5,274 bases of DNA, taken from NCBI GenBank assembly GCA_913062745.1, contig CAJXXJ010000317.1:1-5274 (forward strand), written 5' to 3'. This document shows positions 1-5,149 of this stretch, one piece after another. The stretch's first letter is position 1, and every line of letters starts with the position of its first letter. This DNA is from an uncultured Phaeodactylibacter sp. (GTDB lineage: Bacteria > Bacteroidota > Bacteroidia > Chitinophagales > Saprospiraceae). A program made the translations under genes and the position numbers. The notes below the pieces were generated by a model. That model saw nothing but the letters and a program-made list of their open reading frames with translations, was not told where the DNA came from and did not search any database.

Positions 1-309
1 TTCCTCCTGCGGCTCGATCGCGTCCGTCATAATCTGCCGCTCCAGATAACTCATCCATTCGAAGCGGACATCAACGTCTACGGACTCCAGCCGTTCGTTG
101 ACCCAATTCTTCAGGTTGGAGTATTTCCGCTTGTCGATACTTTTATCATAGGGAGTAAACTGCCTGATATTCCTGCAGTTGTAGTCCAGGCGCTCCAGGA
201 TACCGAGCTTTATATCATCCTCAAACTGTTGGGTATTCAACAGGTAAGTCGTTTCGTGCGGTAACAGCGTATCCGCAAATTCTGTAAACTTCTGCAGTTT
301 CTTTCTCAT
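1..309 (-). CDS. N-terminal part of an uncharacterised protein, cut by the left edge
   Basis: Reading leftwards from the ATG whose first base is 309, the frame stays open for 103 codons to the window edge, so the gene is incomplete at its 3' end. The product begins MRKKLQKFTEFADTLLPHET and is rich in charged residues. It has no signal peptide and no membrane segment, so a cytoplasmic, largely helical protein is likely. Notable stretches are QFEDDIKLGILERLDYN (residues about 29-45), FTPYDKSIDKRKYSNLKNWV (about 52-71) and FEWMSYLERQIMTDAIEP (about 83-100). The start is the first ATG after an in-frame stop at 400-402, and no Shine-Dalgarno sequence is visible. It is transcribed divergently from the MscS gene. 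The style resembles conserved hypothetical proteins of Bacteroidota, but I recognise no domain and assign no function. The uninterrupted frame and natural-looking protein composition make a real gene likely. Confidence 0.75.
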   Translation of the reverse strand, partial: MRKKLQKFTEFADTLLPHETTYLLNTQQFEDDIKLGILERLDYNCRNIRQFTPYDKSIDKRKYSNLKNWVNERLESVDVDVRFEWMSYLERQIMTDAIEPQEE

Positions 310-522
310 ATCACTCTGTATGATTACCGCGGGCTTTTGATTCGCAGCTTCGCCAACTAAGATATACCTTTTCCGGGAAATACGGAAATATATAGATAAT
401 TATATCCGTTCATGCCGAAGGATCGACTGGTTCCGAGATTTGCACTGCCTGCGCTGAAACCCGGCGGCTGCTGCGTTGTTCTACCTGAACAACACCGGTG
501 AAAGCCGGAACAAACCAACTGT
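310..522. other. Divergent intergenic region between the left-edge gene and the MscS gene
   Basis: About 213 bp separate two genes that point away from each other, so promoters for both should lie here. The stretch 385-405 is strongly AT-rich (around TATATAGATAATTATAT), unlike the flanking coding DNA. An 11-bp hyphenated dyad (TTTCC-G-GGAAA) sits at 370-380, a 7-bp hairpin at 475-493 and the palindrome CACCGGTG at 493-500. Candidate -7 boxes match TAnnTTTG at only 5 of 6 fixed positions (357-364 on minus, 435-442 on plus), with no convincing -33 partner, so I do not call a promoter. Confidence 0.6.
475..493 (+). repeat. Perfect 7-bp inverted repeat in the MscS leader
   Basis: GTTGTTC (475-481) and GAACAAC (487-493) are exact reverse complements around the 5-base spacer TACCT. 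The element ends 29 bases before the MscS start codon. It could be an operator for a dimeric regulator or a small RNA hairpin in the 5' leader. There is no T-run after it, so it is not a terminator. The repeat is seen directly; its role is unknown. Confidence 0.45.
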
Positions 523-1395
523 ATGAAACCAAACTACCGCCGTGGCATTCAGATCAGTTTGCGGGTGCTTGCCCTGCTGGGCTTGCTGGCACTGCGGCTG
601 CGCTGGCCGCCGGCGCTCTTCCTTCCTGCGCCTTACGATCACTATGCATCATTGATTATCGGCTTCCTGGTCTTTGGGCTCGCTGCCAGCCTTGTGGTGC
701 TTGTACTTTCTTTTTTCTACCGCAAGCGCAAACGGCTGCCCGCCCGGAAAAAAGATAACGTGATCATCGGGCTGGAAAACATTTACTACCTACTCCTCAC
801 TTTTGCGCTGTTTATGACCGTTCTCGGTTTTTGGGGTATTGACCTGCGCACGCTGTTCACTACGCTGAGTATTGTAGCTGCGGCCATCGCGATCATTTCC
901 AAAGACTACATCTCGGAAATCATCAGCGGTATCATCATTAGCTTTTCCCGGGAAATCGGTATTGATGATTACGTTAAAATCGGGGAGCATAAGGGGAAGA
1001 TCACAGACATCAATTTTACCAAAATCGCGCTGCTCAACGAAGACGACGATGTCATTTTCATACCCAACAATAAGGTCTTTACCAGCGAAATCGTCAATTA
1101 CACCCGCAGAGAAATCAAAAAGGTGAGCATTGAATTTTCGGTGATGATTGCCTCCGTCAAAACGGTCGAAGCCCTCGAGAAAGACCTGACCAAATCCATA
1201 GCAGAATACCAGGACCACATCGTGCCTAAGAGCTACAACTTAAAGGTCGTGGACATCCAGAAAGACGCGCTGAACCTAAAATTTCAGTACGTGCTGCGGG
1301 AAATCAACCGGGAGCTGGAACGCGAAATCCGGCGGAAGACCGTACGCCGCATCGTCAATTATGTCAAGTCCAACCTGAATGGGCAGTCAAGCTGA
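523..1395 (+). CDS. MscS-family small-conductance mechanosensitive ion channel
   Basis: The 290-residue product is a membrane channel of the MscS family, which opens under membrane tension to release solutes during hypo-osmotic shock. Length matches the E. coli protein (286 residues). Hydrophobic segments lie near residues 11-33, 41-65 and 84-106, followed by the pore-lining helix (about 108-127) with an Ala-rich stretch, IVAAAIAII. The family signature follows: ISGIIISFSREIGIDDYVKIG (134-154), then a beta domain with GKITDI and the motif IFIPNNKVFTSEIVNYTR (178-195). Residues 196-290 form the cytoplasmic alpha/beta domain with a charged end. The basic loop RKRKRLPARKK (67-77) suits the cytoplasmic side. 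ATG 523 is the first start after an in-frame TGA at 499-501; no Shine-Dalgarno is visible. By ungapped comparison with E. coli MscS, several pore-helix residues differ, so gating may differ. Family assignment is secure; direct evidence for osmotic protection in this organism is lacking. Confidence 0.93.
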   Translation: MKPNYRRGIQISLRVLALLGLLALRLRWPPALFLPAPYDHYASLIIGFLVFGLAASLVVLVLSFFYRKRKRLPARKKDNVIIGLENIYYLLLTFALFMTVLGFWGIDLRTLFTTLSIVAAAIAIISKDYISEIISGIIISFSREIGIDDYVKIGEHKGKITDINFTKIALLNEDDDVIFIPNNKVFTSEIVNYTRREIKKVSIEFSVMIASVKTVEALEKDLTKSIAEYQDHIVPKSYNLKVVDIQKDALNLKFQYVLREINRELEREIRRKTVRRIVNYVKSNLNGQSS

Positions 1396-1589
1396 GCCTG
1401 TTTTTCTGCCTCCGTCACCACTACCCTGCCGTAATCGTGCCTGCGAGCAAACAGCACCATCTTCCTTACGTTGAACAGACCGGCCTTCTATTTTAAAGAC
1501 TGCCGACAGCTTAGTGTATTTTTTACAAGAATACTTACGCGGTACGCCTGAATACCCCTATTTTTGTTATTCCAATAAAACCTACCAAT
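1396..1589. other. Intergenic region between the MscS and glucan phosphorylase genes
   Basis: These 194 bp contain no credible gene. A T5 run at 1401-1405 follows the MscS stop, but only a weak 5-bp pairing (GGCAG 1382-1386 with CTGCC 1406-1410) surrounds it, so no terminator can be called. The 3' half becomes AT-rich (1490-1590) and holds the promoter candidate for the next gene. Confidence 0.5.
1534..1566 (+). promoter_or_regulatory. Candidate Bacteroidota-type promoter for the glucan phosphorylase gene
   Basis: TATTTTTG at 1559-1566 matches all fixed bases of the Bacteroidota -7 element TAnnTTTG. The -33 element (TTG or TTTG, usually 19-21 bases upstream) is represented only by CTTAC at 1534-1538, with a 20-base gap, so that half is weak. 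Transcription would start near 1571-1574, leaving a leader of about 16-19 bases before ATG 1590. A second, poorer box (TATTTTTT) lies at 1517-1524. The motif match is direct; promoter activity is inferred. Confidence 0.4.
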
Positions 1590-4154
1590 ATGATTGGCCA
1601 ACTAAAAGACACCCCGGTAAAGCTGAAACGCATCTTTATCGAATCCAAACTTCCCAAAGAACTGCAGCCGCTGAAGAAGCTGGCGAACAACCTCTGGTGG
1701 TCCTGGAGCAAAGAAGCGATTGAGCTGTTTGAATACATAGACCGCGAGCGGTACATACAGCTGCGGTACAATCCGGTAGCGCTGCTGGAAGAGCTTAGCG
1801 TACAGCGCGCCAATGAGCTGGCTTCCGATCCTCAGTTCATGGCGAAGCTGAAAGGCGTTGAGCAGCAGTTTGATGCTTACATGGCAGAACAGCCGAACCC
1901 GGACAGCCCTAATGTGGCGTACTTCAGCATGGAGTACGGGCTGCACATCTCCCTGCGGCTCTACTCCGGCGGCCTGGGCGTGCTGGCAGGCGATTACCTG
2001 AAGGAGGCATCCGACAGCAACTGCAACATGGTGGCGGTGGGCCTGCTTTACCGCTACGGCTACTTTGAGCAATCCATTTCCCTGCACGGTGATCAGATTA
2101 ACAACTTCCCGCCGCAGAAATTCACCAAGCTGCCTATACAGCCGGTACGCGACGAGCAGGGGGAATGGGTCAAAATCACCGTAGGCCTGAAAGGCCAAAT
2201 TGTCCACGCCAAGGTTTGGAAACTGCAGATCGGCCGGATCGCCCTTTACCTGCTTGATACCGATATCGACGAGAACGAGTGGCACAACCGATCGCTCACC
2301 CATCAGCTGTACGGAGGGGATAACGAGCACCGCCTGCGCCAGGAAATTCTGCTTGGCATCGGCGGAATGCGAGCCCTGAAGGCACTTGGCATTCAATCCG
2401 ACATTTATCACTGCAATGAAGGGCACGCTGCATTCTCCAATCTGGAACGGCTGCGCGACCTCGTTCAGCACGAGGGTATGAACTTCGAGGAGGCGCTGGA
2501 AGTCGTACGCGCAAGCTCCCTTTTCACTACGCATACACCAGTCCCTGCCGGGCATGACTATTTCCACCAGGACCTGCTGCAGGAGTACCTTTATAATTAC
2601 GCTAATGAGATGGGCGTCAACTGGCATCAGTTCATTGCACTGGGCAAAATCAACCCGGACAACCACGATGAGCTGTTCTCCATGAGCCATTTGGCGATCC
2701 GGCTGTCTCAGGAAGTCAACGGCGTAAGCAAGCTACACGGCACGGTGTCGCAAAAGATGTTCAACGTCCTGTACCCGGGCTACAACCCCGAAGAGCTGCA
2801 CCTCGGCTACGTGACCAACAGCGTCCACTACCCTACCTGGATTGCCAAAGAATGGCATGACCTGTATCAGGAGGTTTTTGGCCAGGAGTTCCTGAAGGAC
2901 CAGAGCAACAAAGATTACTGGCGCAAAATACAGGAGGTGCCGGCCGGCCAGGTCATGGACATCCGCCGCAAGCTGAAAAAGCGCCTGCTGGACTATGTCA
3001 AAAAGACGATGCAGCAAGACCTCAAGCGCCGGGGTGATAATCCGCGCAGCATCTTTGAGTTGACCAATGCCATTAAGGAAGATGCACTTGTAATCGGCTT
3101 TGCGCGACGCTTTGCTACTTACAAGCGGGCTCACCTGCTGTTCACCAACCTCGACCGCCTGTCTGATATTGTCAACCGTCAGGGCAAGCCGGTCTTGTTC
3201 CTTTTTTCCGGCAAGGCACACCCGGCTGATCAGGGCGGGCAGGACCTGATCAAGCACATCATCCATGTGTCTCAGCGCCCGGAGTTTAAGGGGAAGGTAA
3301 TCTTCCTGGAGAACTACAATATGGAGATGGCCAAACTGCTGGTGCAGGGCGTGGACATCTGGCTCAATACGCCGACCCGACCGAAGGAGGCTTCCGGCAC
3401 AAGTGGCATGAAAGCCGCGCTGAATGGCGTAGTCAACTTCAGCGTACTCGATGGCTGGTGGGCCGAGGGCTACCGCCCGGACGCCGGCTGGGCACTCTCC
3501 GAGGAGCGCAGCTATGACAGCCAGGATTTGCAAAATGAGCTGGATGCAGAGACCATCTATAATATTCTCGAATACGAGATTGTACCGACTTATTTCGACT
3601 TCAACGAGTCGGGCGTTTCTGAATCCTGGGTGAGCTATGTCAAGAATATCATTGCCGAGGTCGCTCCGGACTTTACGATGAAGCGCATGCTGGACGATTA
3701 CTACGAGCGTTTCTACTATCCGCTGTACAAGCGTGCGGCGCGCATGAATGCGAACCGTTACGAAGCAGCCCGTTCGGCGGCGGCCTGGAAGCGGGGCCTG
3801 CGTCAGCGCTGGGACCGTATCGAGCTGGCAGAGGCGGATACCTTTGATTCTGACAACAAGGCACTGCCTACAGGGCAGCCCTTTCATGCACAGCTGCGCA
3901 TCTACCTGAATGGCGTGCAGGCCGATGAGCTGGGCGTCGAAGTGGTCTTCTTTAGCCGGGTGGACGAAGAAGCGCTGCATCTGGAATTTACGCAGGAACT
4001 GCAACTACAGGAAGTGAGGGACGGCGTGGCGACTTACCGCTGCGAGATCGACCCGCAGATGGCCGGGGTGTACGAGTACGGCTTCCGGGCCTTCCCGAAA
4101 TCAGAGGCGCATCTGGCACACCGTCAGGATTTGCCGCTGGTGAAGTGGTTGTAA
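1590..4154 (+). CDS. glgP: Alpha-glucan (glycogen/maltodextrin) phosphorylase, GT35, DUF3417-containing type
   Basis: This 854-residue cytoplasmic enzyme uses phosphate to release glucose 1-phosphate from the non-reducing ends of alpha-1,4-glucans, with pyridoxal phosphate (PLP) as cofactor. Residues about 15-100 match the DUF3417 N-terminal domain (PLKKLANNLWWSWS). The catalytic fold follows: YFSMEYGLH (111-119), GGLGVLAGDYLKEA (127-140), YHCNEGHAAF (273-282), FTTHTPVPAGHDYF (312-325), then the phosphate-site motif GFARRFATYKR (503-513), where R507 and K512 align with rabbit phosphorylase R569 and K574. FSGKAHPADQGGQ lies at 539-551. The PLP lysine is K608 in EASGTSGMKAALNG (600-613). A C-terminal beta-rich segment (about 760-854) ends the protein. 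Length fits the 'alpha-glucan family phosphorylase' branch (TIGR02094) seen in actinobacteria, Thermus/Thermotoga and Bacteroidota; all key residues are present and the gene looks intact. ATG 1590 directly precedes the conserved N terminus. It stands without other glycogen genes. Glycogen versus maltodextrin preference cannot be read from sequence. Confidence 0.96.
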   Translation: MIGQLKDTPVKLKRIFIESKLPKELQPLKKLANNLWWSWSKEAIELFEYIDRERYIQLRYNPVALLEELSVQRANELASDPQFMAKLKGVEQQFDAYMAEQPNPDSPNVAYFSMEYGLHISLRLYSGGLGVLAGDYLKEASDSNCNMVAVGLLYRYGYFEQSISLHGDQINNFPPQKFTKLPIQPVRDEQGEWVKITVGLKGQIVHAKVWKLQIGRIALYLLDTDIDENEWHNRSLTHQLYGGDNEHRLRQEILLGIGGMRALKALGIQSDIYHCNEGHAAFSNLERLRDLVQHEGMNFEEALEVVRASSLFTTHTPVPAGHDYFHQDLLQEYLYNYANEMGVNWHQFIALGKINPDNHDELFSMSHLAIRLSQEVNGVSKLHGTVSQKMFNVLYPGYNPEELHLGYVTNSVHYPTWIAKEWHDLYQEVFGQEFLKDQSNKDYWRKIQEVPAGQVMDIRRKLKKRLLDYVKKTMQQDLKRRGDNPRSIFELTNAIKEDALVIGFARRFATYKRAHLLFTNLDRLSDIVNRQGKPVLFLFSGKAHPADQGGQDLIKHIIHVSQRPEFKGKVIFLENYNMEMAKLLVQGVDIWLNTPTRPKEASGTSGMKAALNGVVNFSVLDGWWAEGYRPDAGWALSEERSYDSQDLQNELDAETIYNILEYEIVPTYFDFNESGVSESWVSYVKNIIAEVAPDFTMKRMLDDYYERFYYPLYKRAARMNANRYEAARSAAAWKRGLRQRWDRIELAEADTFDSDNKALPTGQPFHAQLRIYLNGVQADELGVEVVFFSRVDEEALHLEFTQELQLQEVRDGVATYRCEIDPQMAGVYEYGFRAFPKSEAHLAHRQDLPLVKWL

Positions 4155-4309
4155 GAAACTGCTGACTTATATACGGTAAGAAAAAAGAGCAGCCGGACCT
4201 GAGGGATGGGAAATAAACCTTTAGCCTTTGGGATGAAAAAGGTGTGTCAAACGAAGATTGGGATAAATGCCCGCGAGTGTGGCCTGAAAATTTGGGAAAA
4301 CCACGCTCT

Positions 4310-4321
4310 GGCACCGGTGCC
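4310..4321. repeat. 12-bp perfect palindrome
   Basis: GGCACCGGTGCC is its own reverse complement. Its 8-bp core CACCGGTG (4312-4319) recurs at 493-500 upstream of the MscS gene, both times outside coding sequence. It could be a protein-binding site or a short cruciform. It lies about 155 bp past the phosphorylase stop, where an ordinary operator is not expected. Confidence 0.4.
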
Positions 4322-4355
4322 GGCTGCTACACTAAGCTTCTTCAGGAAAAAACGC

Positions 4356-4405
4356 CGGGGCTGCCAGCTGGGTGTTAACATGAAAAACAGCTACGGACAG
4401 CCCCG
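4356..4405. repeat. Inverted repeat 1 of the convergent gap, alternative partner of repeat 2
   Basis: CGGGGCTG (4356-4363) is the exact reverse complement of CAGCCCCG (4398-4405). Inside it, AGCTG (4366-4370) pairs with CAGCT (4388-4392), giving an 8-bp plus 5-bp stem with an internal loop and a 17-base terminal loop. The right arm overlaps the left arm of the inverted repeat at 4394-4456, so the two foldings exclude one another. The pairing is seen directly; the fold and its function are inferred. Confidence 0.4.
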
Positions 4406-4456
4406 TTGGATACGTTATGCTTTTATTAGACTTATCCACTAGACCCGGGCTGTCCG
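4394..4456 (-). terminator. Long imperfect stem-loop, possible terminator of the GIN-domain gene
   Basis: CGGACAGCCC (4394-4403) and GGGCTGTCCG (4447-4456) form a perfect 10-bp inverted repeat. Nested within it, TGGATA (4407-4412) pairs with TATCCA (4433-4438) around a 20-base loop. Read on the minus strand, downstream of the GIN-domain gene, the stem is followed by TAGCTGTTTTTC, a short T-run a few bases off the stem. On the plus strand no T-run follows until T8 at 4479, 22 bases on. The large loop and offset T-run make it an atypical intrinsic terminator. It could instead be a 3'-end stabiliser or part of a small RNA. Confidence 0.35.
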
Positions 4457-4478
4457 CAATGTGCTGCCTGATATGTGC

Positions 4479-4494
4479 TTTTTTTTAAAAAAAA
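4479..4494. repeat. T8A8 palindromic tract at the 3' end of the GIN-domain gene
   Basis: Eight T are followed directly by eight A, a 16-bp perfect palindrome that begins one base past the stop codon of the minus-strand gene. It may serve as a U-run for transcripts arriving from either side, although no GC-rich hairpin abuts it on either strand. Runs of this kind also bend DNA and are prone to slippage, so the exact length may vary between strains or reads. Confidence 0.5.
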
Positions 4495-4495
4495 T

Positions 4496-5149
4496 CTACA
4501 TTTTCCGCACGTCGCCGCTGCCGACTACGCTTTTTTCCACACGCGGGTTGCCCCGGTAGGACACATCGCCGCTGCCCGCGATGCTGACTTCCAGTGCTTC
4601 CATGTTGCCCACTTTTACATCACCGCTGCCGGCGATGCTCACTTCGCAGCTGGCTCCATCTACATTTGAGGCATCCACATCGCCACTGCCGGCCACATTG
4701 ATGCTTACTTTTTTGGCGATTCCGCCGGCAAACTCGACATCGCCGCTGCCGCCGACATTAACCGTCAGGTCGCCCATGCTGTCAAAGCGGTCTTTGATGG
4801 TCACATCGCCACTGCCACCGATATTAATGCCGGAGAGGTTGGGCATGCGGACAGCAACCTGTACGCGGCGGCTGCCCCAGTTGAACATCCCGCTATTTTT
4901 ATCCCGCCGGATGACGAGGTTGCCGTCCTCCACCAAGATTTCAGTTTTGGCAATTGCCTCCTCGTCGCCGGAGATTTCCACATTATAGTCGCCCTGTTCA
5001 ATGACCACATCGGCAGCGGTGCCGAGGGAAATCGCATCAAAACCAGTGAGCTGATCGATGGATTGTGACTCGCGCTCTCCGCTCTGTGCATTGATACAGG
5101 AAGTCATCAGCAGGCTAACCATCGCAAAGGTGAAATAGACTTTTTTCAT
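4496..5149 (-). CDS. Secreted GIN-domain (DUF2807) beta-solenoid protein, probable lipoprotein
   Basis: The 217-residue product belongs to the DUF2807 'putative auto-transporter adhesin, head GIN domain' family, common and often multi-copy in Bacteroidota; no firm biochemical role is known. Residues 1-17 form a signal sequence (MKKVYFTFAMVSLLMTS) ending at C18 in a plausible lipobox, MTSC, which suggests lipid anchoring. Cleavage after A21-Q22 as an ordinary secreted protein is the alternative. Residues about 34-110 show the family start, FDAISLGTAADVVIEQGD, then EDGNLVIRR and VAVRMPNLSGINI. From 112 onward there are six GSGDV repeats (112, 134, 154, 174, 192, 210), as expected of a right-handed beta-helix in which each repeat marks a turn. 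ATG at 5149 begins a good signal peptide; no Shine-Dalgarno is seen. It ends in RKM with no type IX sorting domain, so anchoring depends on the N terminus. An envelope role is inferred. Confidence 0.92.
   Translation of the reverse strand: MKKVYFTFAMVSLLMTSCINAQSGERESQSIDQLTGFDAISLGTAADVVIEQGDYNVEISGDEEAIAKTEILVEDGNLVIRRDKNSGMFNWGSRRVQVAVRMPNLSGINIGGSGDVTIKDRFDSMGDLTVNVGGSGDVEFAGGIAKKVSINVAGSGDVDASNVDGASCEVSIAGSGDVKVGNMEALEVSIAGSGDVSYRGNPRVEKSVVGSGDVRKM
4509..4816 (-). repeat. Six in-frame 14-bp repeats encoding GSGDV
   Basis: On the plus strand the unit is ACATCGCCRCTGCC, found at 4509-4522, 4563-4576, 4617-4630, 4677-4690, 4737-4750 and 4803-4816. Copies differ by a single base from the consensus at most, and the changes (first copy G for A, third copy A for G, the A/G at the R position) leave the encoded GSGDV unchanged. 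Start-to-start spacing is 54, 54, 60, 60 and 66 bp, always a multiple of three. The repeat is explained by the beta-helix of the protein and is not a mobile or CRISPR repeat. Confidence 0.9.

Larger units (their letters stand above)
4155..4495. other. Convergent intergenic region with unusual inverted repeats and no convincing gene
   Basis: This 341-bp stretch lies between the 3' ends of the phosphorylase gene (plus) and the GIN-domain gene (minus), so transcription enters from both sides. It contains a weak pairing just after the phosphorylase stop (CTGCT 4159-4163 with AGCAG 4188-4192, plus CTTA 4166-4169 with TAAG 4177-4180), the palindrome GGCACCGGTGCC (4310-4321), two competing inverted repeats (4356-4405 and 4394-4456) and a T8A8 tract (4479-4494). 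A 78-codon plus-strand open frame (4206-4442) crosses it, but its composition looks random and it resembles no family I know. A structured 3' end or small RNA is possible. Confidence 0.55.

Noticed and set aside
435..442. Promoter -7 box GAGATTTG for the MscS gene
   Set aside because: The first fixed base is wrong and there is no -33 TTG at the right distance.
498..758. Plus-strand open frame of 86 codons overlapping the start of the MscS gene
   Set aside because: It lies in another frame of the MscS membrane-segment coding DNA and starts with GTG. Its Cys/Ala/Pro-rich composition matches no family, while the MscS frame has clear motifs.
790..1218. Minus-strand open frame of 142 codons inside the MscS gene
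   Set aside because: It is antisense to well-conserved MscS motifs; no independent protein features.
1382..1410. Terminator for the MscS gene (GGCAG and CTGCC around a T5 run)
   Set aside because: The T-run lies inside the loop rather than after the stem, and the stem is only 5 bp.
1602..4004. Two long minus-strand open frames (1602-2690, 362 codons; 2733-4004, 423 codons) opposite the phosphorylase
   Set aside because: They mirror the phosphorylase codon pattern, as happens in GC-balanced, codon-biased genes. Their sequences show no recognisable domain, and the sense frame has all catalytic motifs.
3988..4314. Minus-strand open frame of 108 codons over the phosphorylase 3' end and the gap
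   Set aside because: About half is antisense to the phosphorylase C terminus. Its Pro/Ser/Arg-rich composition looks non-coding.
4206..4442. Plus-strand open frame of 78 codons in the convergent gap, including a possible 20-residue peptide from ATG 4380
   Set aside because: No family resemblance, no signal or membrane segment, no ribosome binding site, and it runs through the inverted repeats. A leader peptide reading is possible but nothing downstream on the plus strand would be controlled.
4509..4816. Regularly spaced 14-bp repeats resembling a CRISPR array
   Set aside because: Spacing is always a multiple of three and the repeats encode a structural motif of the GIN domain; the unit is too short for CRISPR and there are no cas genes.
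4581..4988. Plus-strand open frame of 135 codons with repeated TSPLP-like motifs
   Set aside because: It is the antisense of the GSGDV repeat DNA; the minus-strand frame has a signal peptide and a known domain.
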